This document shows positions 50,003 through 59,561 of a stretch of DNA of 64,000 nt, one piece after another. Within the stretch, counting starts at the first letter, position 1, and every line of letters starts with the position of its first letter. Under the pieces are notes generated by a model, which was not told the DNA's origin, searched no databases, and saw only the letters and a program-made list of their open reading frames with translations. This stretch comes from Asticcacaulis sp. YBE204 (lineage in GTDB: Bacteria > Pseudomonadota > Alphaproteobacteria > Caulobacterales > Caulobacteraceae), in the NCBI RefSeq assembly GCF_000495855.1, contig NZ_AWGF01000009.1, forward strand, positions 213,585 through 277,584. The letters are read 5' to 3'. A program made the position numbers and the translations under genes.

Positions 50003-50024
50003 TTGAGCGATAACAATAACTCAA
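50003..50024. promoter_or_regulatory. inverted repeat upstream of the RES/DUF2384 pair
   Basis: TTGAG (50003-50007) and CTCAA (50020-50024) flank a 12-base A/T-rich core 28 bases upstream of the antitoxin start. It is a likely autoregulation site, since DUF2384 antitoxins usually repress their own operon. Confidence 0.4.
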
Positions 50025-50043
50025 ATGAGCAGCAGATGCAAGA

Positions 50044-53000
50044 TCAGGCGTTTTCGGCCTGAACCTCTTTGGCGGCGTTGCCCTTGCGATTGAACACCTT
50101 CTGCACCAGCACGAAGAACAGCGGGATGTAGAAGATGGCCAGCAGGGTCGCGGACAAAACGCCGCCGATCAGGCCGGTGCCGATGGCGTGCTGTGCGCCG
50201 GACCCTGCCCCGGTCGCCAGGGCCAGCGGCAGGACACCGAAGGTGAAGGCGAACGAGGTCATCAGGATCGGCCGCAGACGGATACGCGAGGCCTCCAGCG
50301 TGGCATCGATCAGGCTCTTGCCCTGCTCCTGAAGCGTACGGGCATATTCGACGATCAGGATGGCGTTCTTGCACGACAGGCCGATGGTGGTCAGAAGCCC
50401 GACCTGAAAGAAGATGTCGTTGTCGAGCCCGCGCAGCCACGTCGCCAGCAGCGCCCCCAGCACCGCCAGCGGCAGGACCAGAATGACCGAGAACGGGATC
50501 GTCCAGCTTTCGTACAATGCCGCCAACAACAGAAAGACGACCAGCACCGACAGGGCATAGAGCGCCGGGGCCTGAGCGCCGGACTCGCGTTCCTGAAGCG
50601 ACAGGCCGGTCCATTCGATCGCCGTGCCCTGCGGCAGATCTGCGGCCAGTTCCTCGATGGCCTGCATGGCGTGGCCGGACGACACGCCTTCGGCGGGAGC
50701 GCCCTGCACACCGGTGGACGGCGAGCCGTTATAGCGCTCCAGCGACGGCGCACCCGACTGCCAGCGCGTCGAGCCGAAGGCCGAGAACGGCACCATCTGG
50801 CTGTCCTTGTTGCGCACGTACCAGCGGTTCAGGTCTTCGGGCCGCATACGATACGGAATATCGGCCTGCACATAGACGCGCTTGACGCGGCCGCGGTCGA
50901 TGAAGTCGTTGACGTAGGAACCGCCCCACGCTGCCGACAGCATGGCGTTGATGTCGCTGACGCTGACGCCCATAGCCCCGGCGGCGGTCTTGTTGATGTC
51001 GATCTTGAGCTGCGGCGTAATGTCCTGTCCGCCCGACCGGACGGAGCCCAGACGCGGATCGTCACCGGCGCGGCGGATAAGGTCGTTGCGCGCCGCCAGC
51101 AGGGCCTGCGCCCCGACGCCGCCGACGTCCTTGATGACGAAGGAGAAACCGGACGCATCGCCCAGAGAACGCACGACGGGTGGCTGAACCGGGATGATGC
51201 GGGCGCTACGGTATTCGGGCTTGGCGAATTCCTTGCGGGCGCGCTCGATCACCGCCGGGACGCGCAGGTCCGAGGTCTTGCGCTCCTCGAACGGTTTCAT
51301 GCGGATATTGACCTGCCCCTGGTTCTGACCGTTGGTACCGGAGCGGGCAAAGACGTAGCGCGCGGTCGGATCCTTGGCCAGATAGGCCTCGACCTTCTTG
51401 ACCACCTCGTTGGTGACATTGCCGGTCGTGCCGACGGGAAGCTGGATCTGGGTCTGCATGAAGCCCTGATCCTCGTCCGGCAGGAACGAGGTCGGCAGGA
51501 CGTGGAACATCATGGCGCAGGCAACGATCACTGCGCCGTAGACGGCCAGATAGCGCAGCGGCTTGGCCACAATACCGCCGATCGTGCGCATATAGCCGTG
51601 GCTGGCCTTGTCGAACCAGCGGTTGAACCAGCCGAAAAAGCCTTTCTTTTCCGCATGGTGATCGCGGTCCACCGGCTTGAGCAGGGTGGCGCAGAGCGGC
51701 GGCGTCAGGATCAGGGCTACGATGACCGACAGGCCCATCGCCGAGACGATGGTGATCGAGAACTGACGGTAGATGATACCCTGCGTGCCGCCGAAGAAGG
51801 CCATCGGCACGAACATCGCCGCCAGAACCAGGCCGATCCCGATCAGAGCGCCGGTGATCTCGTCCATCGATTTGCGCGTGGCGTCCTTGGGGCTCAGGCC
51901 CTCCTCGTGCATGACGCGCTCGACGTTTTCCACGACCACGATGGCGTCGTCGACCAGCAGCCCGATGGCCAGCACCAGCCCGAACATGGTCAGAAGGTTG
52001 ATCGAGAACCCGGCAGCGGCCAGAATCCCCAGCGTCCCCAGAAGCACGACCGGCACGGCGATGGTCGGAATGAGCGTCGCGCGCCAGTTTTGCAGGAACA
52101 GGTACATGACCACGAAGACCAGAACGATGGCTTCGATCAGGGTCTTCACCACCTCGTGGATCGACAGCTTGATAAAGTCGGTCGAGTCGTTCGGGATAGC
52201 GTATTCGATGTTTTTCGGGAAGTTCTTAGACAGGGTCTCCATCTCGGCCTTGACCAGATCGGCGGTCTTCAGCGCGTTGGCGCCGGTAGCGAGGTTGATG
52301 ACGATGCCGGTCGCGGGCTTGCCGTTGATGCGACTGAGTTGATCGTAGCTCTGCTGCCCCAGTTCGACGCGGGCCACGTCGCGCAGGTAAACCGTGGCGC
52401 CGGAGGTATCGCTCTTGATGATGATATTGGCGAATTCGGCGACCGTGGTCAGGCGCGACTGAGACGTTATGGTGGCGTTGAGCGCGATATCCTGACTGAT
52501 CGGCTGGGCGGCCAACTGACCGGCGGAGACCTGCGCGTTCTGGGCGCGGATGGCGGTGACGATGTCGGCCGGCGTCAGATTATAGCCCACAAGCTTGTCC
52601 GGATTGAGCCAGATGCGCATGGCATAGCCCGACCCGAAGACGTTGGTTTCCCCGACGCCGTCGACGCGGGCCAGAGTGTCCTGAATATTGGTCACCAGAT
52701 AGTCGCCGAGGTCGGCATTGGTCAGCGAGCCGTCGGAGGAGAAGAGCGAAAAGACCAGAAGCTGGTTATTCGAGGCCTTGTTGACGCGGACGCCTTGCGT
52801 CTGCACGTCCTGCGGCAGGCGGTTGATGACCGACTGCACCTGGTTCTGGACCTGAACCTGCGCGGTGTCGATGTCGGTACCCGCTTCGAAGACGAGGGTG
52901 ACGTTGGCCGAGCCGTTGTCGGACGAGGTCGCCGACATGTATTTCAGCCGGTCGAGGCCGGTCATGCCCTGCTCGATGATCTGGGTCACCGAATCCTCGA

Positions 53001-53172
53001 CGGTCTTCGCCGAAGCGCCGGGATAGGAGGCGTTGACGCGCACCTGCGGCAGGGCGATGTCGGGGTATTGTTCTACAGGCAGGGTGCGTATCGACAAAAG
53101 GCCGGCCAGCATGATGACGATGGCTACGACCCAGGCAAAGATGGGACGGTCGATGAAGAAACGCGAAAGCAT
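50044..53172 (-). CDS. RND efflux transporter permease (HAE1, AcrB/MexB type)
   Basis: A 1042-residue inner-membrane pump subunit with the two-fold RND layout. TM1 is in FAWVVAIVIMLAGLLSI, large periplasmic loops follow each half's first helix, and the proton-relay Asp pair sits in AIGLLVDDAIVVVENVERVM. It should export hydrophobic compounds with a periplasmic adaptor and an outer-membrane channel. Neither partner gene is adjacent, which is unusual for this class. A TetR gene lies upstream on the same strand, beyond an intrinsic terminator. Confidence 0.95.
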   Translation of the reverse strand: MLSRFFIDRPIFAWVVAIVIMLAGLLSIRTLPVEQYPDIALPQVRVNASYPGASAKTVEDSVTQIIEQGMTGLDRLKYMSATSSDNGSANVTLVFEAGTDIDTAQVQVQNQVQSVINRLPQDVQTQGVRVNKASNNQLLVFSLFSSDGSLTNADLGDYLVTNIQDTLARVDGVGETNVFGSGYAMRIWLNPDKLVGYNLTPADIVTAIRAQNAQVSAGQLAAQPISQDIALNATITSQSRLTTVAEFANIIIKSDTSGATVYLRDVARVELGQQSYDQLSRINGKPATGIVINLATGANALKTADLVKAEMETLSKNFPKNIEYAIPNDSTDFIKLSIHEVVKTLIEAIVLVFVVMYLFLQNWRATLIPTIAVPVVLLGTLGILAAAGFSINLLTMFGLVLAIGLLVDDAIVVVENVERVMHEEGLSPKDATRKSMDEITGALIGIGLVLAAMFVPMAFFGGTQGIIYRQFSITIVSAMGLSVIVALILTPPLCATLLKPVDRDHHAEKKGFFGWFNRWFDKASHGYMRTIGGIVAKPLRYLAVYGAVIVACAMMFHVLPTSFLPDEDQGFMQTQIQLPVGTTGNVTNEVVKKVEAYLAKDPTARYVFARSGTNGQNQGQVNIRMKPFEERKTSDLRVPAVIERARKEFAKPEYRSARIIPVQPPVVRSLGDASGFSFVIKDVGGVGAQALLAARNDLIRRAGDDPRLGSVRSGGQDITPQLKIDINKTAAGAMGVSVSDINAMLSAAWGGSYVNDFIDRGRVKRVYVQADIPYRMRPEDLNRWYVRNKDSQMVPFSAFGSTRWQSGAPSLERYNGSPSTGVQGAPAEGVSSGHAMQAIEELAADLPQGTAIEWTGLSLQERESGAQAPALYALSVLVVFLLLAALYESWTIPFSVILVLPLAVLGALLATWLRGLDNDIFFQVGLLTTIGLSCKNAILIVEYARTLQEQGKSLIDATLEASRIRLRPILMTSFAFTFGVLPLALATGAGSGAQHAIGTGLIGGVLSATLLAIFYIPLFFVLVQKVFNRKGNAAKEVQAENA

Positions 53173-53293
53173 GGCTGTCCTTTATTCCGGTCCCTCAAAC
53201 CTGCGGGAAGGTTTTGGTATGAGGTTCTTTTGTCAGGGCATTTTACCGCTGGCAAGTCGAAACTGACGCCGGACGGTAGGGTTCACGCGATCG

Positions 53294-53336
53294 AAAAAAG
53301 GGGTCACGGGCGTCAGAGAGGGGTGCGCCCGTGACC
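53294..53336 (-). terminator. intrinsic terminator of the tetR gene before the RND pump
   Basis: Read on the minus strand, GGTCACGGGCG and CGCCCGTGACC form a perfect 11-base stem, then CC and six T. It stands between the TetR gene and the pump gene, so the pump needs its own promoter in the remaining 120 bases. Confidence 0.85.
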
Positions 53337-53426
53337 AGATCAGGATGTGCACCAGTCAGAGTTACGCAAGGCGAACGGCATTCCGTCGCGGAAAAGGTGT
53401 TTTTTGCCTAAAAACCCGCGTTCTTT

Positions 53427-54056
53427 TTAAGCGGCGTGTACGGCATGGGCGGTCATGAAGACGCGCACGGCGTGGCTCACCCGGCGTTCGATCTCGGCGT
53501 CGTCGGGATGGGCAGGCAAGTTGAACAACCGGCGCATGTTCAGATCGCCGAACAGCATGCCGGAAAAGGCCTCGGCGGCGACAGGGGCATCGGGCGCGCA
53601 GATGTGACCACGATCATGGGCATCCTGAATCAGGCGTATCATGCGGATGCGCCCCTTCCCCGGCCCGGCCTCGTAGAACCGTTGCGCCAGTTCGGGATTG
53701 CGACGGGACTCTTCGATAACCAGCAAACCGGCCTGAGACAGTTCCTCGCAGCCCAGAAAGCGCAAGGCGCCCGTGCCGATGACGGTCAGAGCTTCGGAGA
53801 GATTGTCGGGATCGGCACTGAACTCGACCAGCTCGTGCAGCCGCTGACACAGGTCGGCGATATAGGCCTCCAGCAGGTCTTCCTTGGACGGAAAATAGGT
53901 GTAGAGGGTGGTCTTAGAGCCGCCGACCTGTGCGGCGATGGCCGACATGGTGGTCGCGGCAAAGCCGTCGCGGAAAAACGCATCGCGGGCGATTTCGAGA
54001 ATACGCTTACGCCGTTCGACCGCCGTTGACGGCGTGCCGGTTACTGTACTGGTCAT
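53427..54056 (-). CDS. TetR-family regulator, probable repressor of the RND pump
   Basis: A 209-residue regulator with an N-terminal helix-turn-helix (RDGFAATTMSAIAAQVGGSK, TTLYTYFPSKEDLLEAYI) and a C-terminal ligand domain of the AcrR/AefR-like kind (FLGCEELSQAGLLVIEESRR). The start at 54056 has GGAGGGG upstream. Its place next to an efflux gene suggests it controls that gene; no clear operator was picked out. Confidence 0.9.
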   Translation of the reverse strand: MTSTVTGTPSTAVERRKRILEIARDAFFRDGFAATTMSAIAAQVGGSKTTLYTYFPSKEDLLEAYIADLCQRLHELVEFSADPDNLSEALTVIGTGALRFLGCEELSQAGLLVIEESRRNPELAQRFYEAGPGKGRIRMIRLIQDAHDRGHICAPDAPVAAEAFSGMLFGDLNMRRLFNLPAHPDDAEIERRVSHAVRVFMTAHAVHAA

Positions 54057-54134
54057 CCTGCCCCTCCGAAGGCGGCGGCATAGCATAGTTCTTTTAGAAG
54101 ACCAACGCCTTTTACCCTATATTTTCTGTGGCTT

Positions 54135-56924
54135 TTACGCGCTGCGAGCGATCTTGTCCGGGGCTTCATCCGGAACGAGCGCCGCCGGTCGGCCGAAATA
54201 GTAACCCTGCGCCTCGTCGCAGCCTTCCGACCGCAGCAGTTCGAGCTGGGTCAGAGTTTCCACGCCTTCCGCCAGTACCGGTACCTGCAAGCTTTTACCC
54301 AGGGCCAGAATGGCGCGGATGATGGCGCGCGCCTGAGGACTGTGTTCGGCCTCCATCAGGAAGGAACGGTCGATCTTGATCTTGTCGAAGGGGAATGAAT
54401 TGAGCGTATCGAGCGACGAATAGCCCGTACCGAAATCGTCGATGGCGATGGTTACCCCCAGCGCCTTGATCTGACGCAGGATGTGCAGGGCGCGGGCCTT
54501 GTCGCCGATGATGGTCGATTCGGTGATTTCCAGCTCCAGACGCCGCGGCGAAAGTCCGGTCTCGATGAGGATCGAATGAACCATATGCACCAGATCGACG
54601 TGCCCCAGTTGCACCGGCGACAGGTTGACGGCGATCTTGGCCTGATTGTTCCAGCGCGCGGCCTCCGCACAGGCGGTGCGCAGGACCCATTCGCCGATAT
54701 CGAGGATGGCCCCGCATTCTTCGGCCACCGGGATGAAGTCGACCGGGCTTACGTGACCGCGTTCGGGGTGTTTCCAGCGCAGCAAGGCCTCGTAGCCGGT
54801 AATCTCCTGCGTATCGACGGCCTTCTGGACCTGATAGTGGACGGTGAATTCGTCGCGGGCGATGGCCTGCCACAGGTCCTTGGCCAGGGCGCGGCGGTCG
54901 CGGGCGGCTTCGTCCATGCGGGCTTCGTAGAAGCAGACGTTTTCGCTCTGACTGGATTTGGGGCTCGACTTGGCGCGATAGAGCGCCAGATCGGCATTGT
55001 TCATCAGGCTTTCGCGCTGGGCGGCATCTTCGGGATAGATGGCCACGCCGACCGATCCGCCGGGGGCGACCTCGAAGCCGTCGAGATCGATCGATGCGTT
55101 CAGCGCCGTCTGGAGGCGCGCAATGAAGTCGGTCAGGTCGCGCGTCTCGGTAAAGCGTTTGACGCAGGCGAATTCGTCGCCGCCCAGACGGGCCGTGAAC
55201 TCGGCTTCGCCGCAGATGCCGCTCAGGCGGTCGGCGATGGTTTTCAGCACCTGATCTCCTGCCGCATGACCGCGCAGATCGTTGATTTCCTTGAAGCGGT
55301 TGAGGTCGATGGCGATGGCTGCGACCTTCTGACCCTGGCGCGCCGCCCGCTCCAGATCCTGATCGAGATGAGCGTTGAAGTGCTCGCGGTTGGGCAAGCC
55401 CGTCAAACCGTCGTGGCGAGCCATATGCGCGATGCGCGCCTCATCGCGGCGGCGCTCGGTGATATCGTCATAGGTCGAAACCCAGCCGCCATCGGGCATG
55501 GGCCGGTGCGACACCGACAGGACGACCCCGCCGGCCTCGATGATCATGCTGCCGCCGCCGGGTTGGTCGATCAGGGCCCGGTGCGCCCGATAACGCTCTT
55601 CGATCATCTCCGGCGATGCGCCGCGCGCCTGCATGATGCGGATCACCTGATCGCGGAACAAAACGCCGGGCACAACCTTTTCGGGGTCGGAATTGAAGAT
55701 TTCCATCACGCGCGGATTGGCCAGAATCAGGCGTTCTTCGGCATCATACAGGCACAGGCCCTGCGACATGTGGCGCAGCGCCGTGTCGAAATTGTGCGTC
55801 GTCTGACGCAGGCGTTCGCGGTCGGCCTTGGTCTGGGTGACGTCGCGGGTGATCTTGGCGAAGCCGAGCAGCCGACCGTTCGGCTCGAACATCGGGGTCA
55901 GGACGACGTGCGCGTAGAAGTGCGAACCGTCCTTGCGCACACGCAGCGCCTCTTCTTCGAAACGCCCCTGCTCGACGGCGGTTTGCAGGGCGCGTTGCGG
56001 TTTACCGGCGCGGCGCTGGGCTTCGGGATAGAAGACCTCGAAGCCTTGCCCGACGATTTCCTCGGCGCTGTAGCCTTTGAAGCGCTGGGCGGCGGTGTTC
56101 CAGTTGCTGACGCGGCCATTCGGATCAAGCATGTAGATGGCGTAGTCCTGAATGGCATCGACCAGCGCGCCGAAATGCCGCTCATTGGCCTCCGCCAGAT
56201 CCTCCAGCTTCTGACGGTGCAGGATGGTCGCGGCACAGAGGCCGAGGACCGCCAGCGCCACGGCGGCGATCGTCAGGGACATGCTGTCGGGCGACAGGGT
56301 CAGGCCGCTCAGTTGACGCGTCGGATCGGCGATCATGTTTATCGCGCCCATGCCGGTGAAGTGATGGCCGACGATGCCGAGCACCAGCAGACCGGCCCCG
56401 GCCCACAGACCGTGCTTCGCCTCGCTGGTGGCTACAGACAGCGAGGCGGCGCCGAACGCCATGCCGAGCAGGATGGAGACGGCCACCAGATCCTTCGCCC
56501 AGTGGATATGGGCCGGAACCTCCAGCGCCAGCATGCCCGTATAGTGCATGCCCGCCACCCCGAGCCCGACCAGCGCCCCGCCGACGGATCGCCACACAAG
56601 CTTCGATTCCATCGCCGCCAGACCGATACCCGCGGCGGTGATCGTCACGGCGACGACCAGAGAGACCAGAGTGTTCACAAGATCGTACCCTGCGACGACG
56701 CCGGGATCGTAGGCCATCATGGCGATGAAGTGCGTCGCCCAGATCCCGAAACCGGTGGCGGCACCCGCCGTCAGCACCCAGCGCATCCGCTCGCCGCTCG
56801 CGCTTTTCTTCGCCCGCCGCACTAGCGTCATGGCGGTAAGCGACGCCGACACGCATACGACGGCGGCCAGCAAGACCAGCGCCCAATTGTGCTGATCGCG
56901 CAGGCAGGTGAGTACTCTGAACAT
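54135..56924 (-). CDS. MHYT-PAS-PAS-GGDEF-EAL c-di-GMP protein
   Basis: A 929-residue membrane protein. Seven predicted helices at the N-terminus carry MHYT-type motifs (ATHFIAMMAYD, AGMHYTGMLAL, GHHFTGMGAI), thought to bind a metal and sense a gas or redox signal. Two PAS domains follow (about 255-370 and 380-500). The GGDEF domain keeps RLGGDEFACV. The EAL domain keeps YEALLRWKHPE, INLSP-like VNLSPVQ, ELEITES, DDFGTGYSSL and AEGVET. Both domains look active, so it could make or break c-di-GMP. The start at 56924 (MFRVLTCLRDQHNW) matches MHYT proteins; a GTG 11 codons earlier is possible. Confidence 0.92.
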   Translation of the reverse strand: MFRVLTCLRDQHNWALVLLAAVVCVSASLTAMTLVRRAKKSASGERMRWVLTAGAATGFGIWATHFIAMMAYDPGVVAGYDLVNTLVSLVVAVTITAAGIGLAAMESKLVWRSVGGALVGLGVAGMHYTGMLALEVPAHIHWAKDLVAVSILLGMAFGAASLSVATSEAKHGLWAGAGLLVLGIVGHHFTGMGAINMIADPTRQLSGLTLSPDSMSLTIAAVALAVLGLCAATILHRQKLEDLAEANERHFGALVDAIQDYAIYMLDPNGRVSNWNTAAQRFKGYSAEEIVGQGFEVFYPEAQRRAGKPQRALQTAVEQGRFEEEALRVRKDGSHFYAHVVLTPMFEPNGRLLGFAKITRDVTQTKADRERLRQTTHNFDTALRHMSQGLCLYDAEERLILANPRVMEIFNSDPEKVVPGVLFRDQVIRIMQARGASPEMIEERYRAHRALIDQPGGGSMIIEAGGVVLSVSHRPMPDGGWVSTYDDITERRRDEARIAHMARHDGLTGLPNREHFNAHLDQDLERAARQGQKVAAIAIDLNRFKEINDLRGHAAGDQVLKTIADRLSGICGEAEFTARLGGDEFACVKRFTETRDLTDFIARLQTALNASIDLDGFEVAPGGSVGVAIYPEDAAQRESLMNNADLALYRAKSSPKSSQSENVCFYEARMDEAARDRRALAKDLWQAIARDEFTVHYQVQKAVDTQEITGYEALLRWKHPERGHVSPVDFIPVAEECGAILDIGEWVLRTACAEAARWNNQAKIAVNLSPVQLGHVDLVHMVHSILIETGLSPRRLELEITESTIIGDKARALHILRQIKALGVTIAIDDFGTGYSSLDTLNSFPFDKIKIDRSFLMEAEHSPQARAIIRAILALGKSLQVPVLAEGVETLTQLELLRSEGCDEAQGYYFGRPAALVPDEAPDKIARSA

Positions 56925-57063
56925 GGTTACGGTATCCGGCAGACAGAATTTATGCACGTGAGACTCACGCGCGTACCGTAATTTCCAATATATTGATTTC
57001 TTTTGGGTTAAGGAATTGGCAACCGGTGATTGCGCCGCCCTTCGCGCCGGATATAAACCCGGC

Positions 57064-57648
57064 TTACTGCGGCAGGGTTTTGCTGAGCAACCGTTTCAGT
57101 TGTATCTGTTGCAGGCTGCGTTCGGCGGCGGCGCGGGCGCGGCGGGCCGGGTGTTCCTGCGGCGCGCGAACCGTGGCGATCATCGCGCCCTCGTACAGCA
57201 GCAGCCATTCGTGCGACAGGACTTCGGCCATGTCGGCGAAATCGGCGGCGCGCAGCAGAGCTTCGAACCATTCGCGCATCTGACGCCGCGCCAAAGCGAC
57301 CATAGCGGTCACGGCGGCCTTGTCTTCACCCAATTCGATCAGGGCCGTGATCAGCAGATCGCCGCGAAAGCCATTGTCCCCCGCCAGAACCTCGAACACC
57401 GCCAGAGGCCGGCTTTTGTCGTCGCTTTCCTCGACCTTCATCTTGAGGGCCGCGAATTGCGACACGTGCCAGCCTTCGAGGCAGGCCAGAACCAGATCGT
57501 CCTTGGACGGAAAATGGCGGTAGAAGCTGGCCTTGGCGACGCCGGACGCGGCGATGATGCGGTCGATGCCGGTGGCCTTGAAGCCCGACGCAGCAAATAA
57601 TGGCAGGGCCGTCTGTAAAATACGATCCTTGACGCCGGGCTTGTTCAT
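57064..57648 (-). CDS. TetR-family regulator
   Basis: A 194-residue regulator: KDRILQTALPLFAASGFKAT and IDRIIAASGVAKASFYRHFP form the DNA-binding domain, and the rest is a helical ligand domain. The start at 57648 has GGGGA upstream. A perfect 16-base palindrome precedes it. It is divergent from the PAS-EAL gene and may control that gene as well as itself. Confidence 0.9.
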   Translation of the reverse strand: MNKPGVKDRILQTALPLFAASGFKATGIDRIIAASGVAKASFYRHFPSKDDLVLACLEGWHVSQFAALKMKVEESDDKSRPLAVFEVLAGDNGFRGDLLITALIELGEDKAAVTAMVALARRQMREWFEALLRAADFADMAEVLSHEWLLLYEGAMIATVRAPQEHPARRARAAAERSLQQIQLKRLLSKTLPQ

Positions 57649-57681
57649 ATCCGTCCCCTGTATGATACCACGCTCGATAGT

Positions 57682-57697
57682 GACAGACTTGTCTGTC
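57682..57697. promoter_or_regulatory. 16-bp palindromic TetR operator
   Basis: GACAGACTTGTCTGTC is a perfect palindrome 34 bases upstream of the TetR start, in the divergent region with the EAL-domain gene. ACAGAC/GTCTGT half-sites are common in operators of TetR-family autorepressors. Confidence 0.6.
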
Positions 57698-57805
57698 TTG
57701 TCAATCGTCATATAACACGCCTACGCAGAGGCTTTATTAAACTTTATCTGGTTAAATCATGAGGATACCGGCGCACCCGACTTGCGCGCCGGACACGAGG
57801 ACGGA

Positions 57806-59494
57806 ATGCCCCATCGCGTAGATGACTACAAAGCACAACGCGACCGCTATATTGCCTTTTCTCTGGCGGCGGCCGATTTACTGATTGAAATCAACGCCGA
57901 AGACCGCATTGTGCGCACCGTCGGGGCCACCAATGCCCTGTTGAGCGGCACGGCCCAGAGCCTGAAGCAAAAGCCCGTCACCGACCTGTTCCCCGCTTCC
58001 GAACGCGCCCTGATTTCGCGCCTGCTGAAGCGCGCCCGCGATATCGGGCGGCTGGACCCGGCCACCGTCAGGCTGCAACCCGAAGACCGCAAGGCCATGC
58101 AGGTCAATCTGGGCGCCTGTTATCTGCCCGGCCCGGACAATAACCCCGGCTATACCTATGTGACGGTCACCGTGCTGTCGGATATGCTGGCCCGCGCCCT
58201 GCCCGACCGCGACGATGTCAGCGGCCTGATCAGCGCGGGCGATTTTCAGCACATGGCCGCCAAACAGATCAAGCCGACCGATCCGGATTCCGGCGCGGCC
58301 ATGCTGCGCGAAATGCAGCTTGTCCGCCTGAACGGCCTGAGCGGGGCCATGGAAAATATGCCGCAATCGCGGTCGGAGCAATTGATGGGCGAAATCGGCG
58401 CCTTGCTGCGGGCCTCGTCCGGCCCCAGCGGTCTGGCGGCGCAACTCGGCGACGACGAGTTCGGTATTCTCGCCGCCCCTGACGCCGACGGAAAGGCCGA
58501 AGCGCAACTCAATGCCGATATCGGTCAGGCGCTGAGCAAGGCGGGAATCCGCGACGGTGCGGTGTCGCCGTCGGTCGTCACCCTGTCGCTCGATACGGCG
58601 CATCTGGACGAGGAAAGCGTCGCCAAGGCCCTGTCCTACGTGATGGACAATTTCACGAAGAACGCCAGCATCGACGCGCGCGGGTTACAGGCCTGCCTCA
58701 GTGCGGCCATGACCGCCGCCGTCGATCAATACGCGAAGGTCAAGGCGGTGCTGGCCGCCGGTCAGTTTGCCCTGCATTTTCAGCCGGTCGTTGACCTGAA
58801 AACCCGCGATGTCCAGCACTACGAAGCCCTGTTGCGTTTCACCGGTGGCATGGACGCGTTCGACACGGTGCGTTTTTCCGAGCAGGTCGGGCTGGCGATG
58901 GAGTTCGACCTGGCCGTCTGCGCCAAGGGCATCGAGGCCCTGCACCTCTATCCGGCGGAGTCGATCGCGGTCAATCTGTCGGGCCTGTCGGTGCAGGACG
59001 CGCAGTTCCGTGACCGCCTGAGCGGCATGTTGCGCAACGTTCCGTCCCTGCGCGGGCGGCTGATGTTCGAACTGACCGAATCGCATCTGGTCGAGAACCT
59101 CGATGAGGCGGCCAGTTTCCTCGCCGATGTACGCCGTCGCGGATTCAAGATTTGCCTCGACGATTTCGGTGCCGGGGCTGCGGCCTATAATTACCTGCGC
59201 CGGTTCGATGTCGATTTCATCAAGATCGACGGGCCGTTCCTGAAAACCGCTCTTACCCATCCGCGCCAGAAGGCCCTTATCCACTCGATCAGTGTCCTCA
59301 GCAAGGAGCTGAAATGCGCCTGCATCGGGGAAATGATCGAGAACGAGGACATCGCGCGGCTGGCGCTCGATCTGGGCATCGAACACGGTCAAGGCTGGCT
59401 GTTCGGCAAGCCCGCCGCGACGATCCCGCCGCGCAACAACGCCATCGCCCATGCCATCGCCCGCCGCAAGGGCGCGAAGGACTGTTGGGGTTAA
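57806..59494 (+). CDS. PAS-degenerate GGDEF-EAL protein, probable c-di-GMP phosphodiesterase
   Basis: A 562-residue soluble protein. An N-terminal PAS-like domain (about 10-120) is followed by a GGDEF-like domain whose signature reads QLGDDEFGIL, so the second Gly is lost. The EAL domain (about 310-545) keeps YEALLRF, AVNLSG, FELTESH, LDDFGAG and VDFIKIDG. These are the metal and catalytic residues of active phosphodiesterases. The usual diguanylate cyclase region is also shortened, so GTP binding may only be regulatory. GAGG lies five bases before the start. Confidence 0.88.
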   Translation: MPHRVDDYKAQRDRYIAFSLAAADLLIEINAEDRIVRTVGATNALLSGTAQSLKQKPVTDLFPASERALISRLLKRARDIGRLDPATVRLQPEDRKAMQVNLGACYLPGPDNNPGYTYVTVTVLSDMLARALPDRDDVSGLISAGDFQHMAAKQIKPTDPDSGAAMLREMQLVRLNGLSGAMENMPQSRSEQLMGEIGALLRASSGPSGLAAQLGDDEFGILAAPDADGKAEAQLNADIGQALSKAGIRDGAVSPSVVTLSLDTAHLDEESVAKALSYVMDNFTKNASIDARGLQACLSAAMTAAVDQYAKVKAVLAAGQFALHFQPVVDLKTRDVQHYEALLRFTGGMDAFDTVRFSEQVGLAMEFDLAVCAKGIEALHLYPAESIAVNLSGLSVQDAQFRDRLSGMLRNVPSLRGRLMFELTESHLVENLDEAASFLADVRRRGFKICLDDFGAGAAAYNYLRRFDVDFIKIDGPFLKTALTHPRQKALIHSISVLSKELKCACIGEMIENEDIARLALDLGIEHGQGWLFGKPAATIPPRNNAIAHAIARRKGAKDCWG

Positions 59495-59561
59495 AGCGCT
59501 TGTCATCAAGCGCAGCGTGGTGTTACCTCTACCCTGAGGGTTGGTCATTCAGGGGGATGTC

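Noticed and set aside
50188..53334. 1048-codon open frame on the plus strand opposite the RND pump
   Set aside because: Antisense shadow with His/Asp/Arg-rich translation; the pump on the minus strand explains the region.
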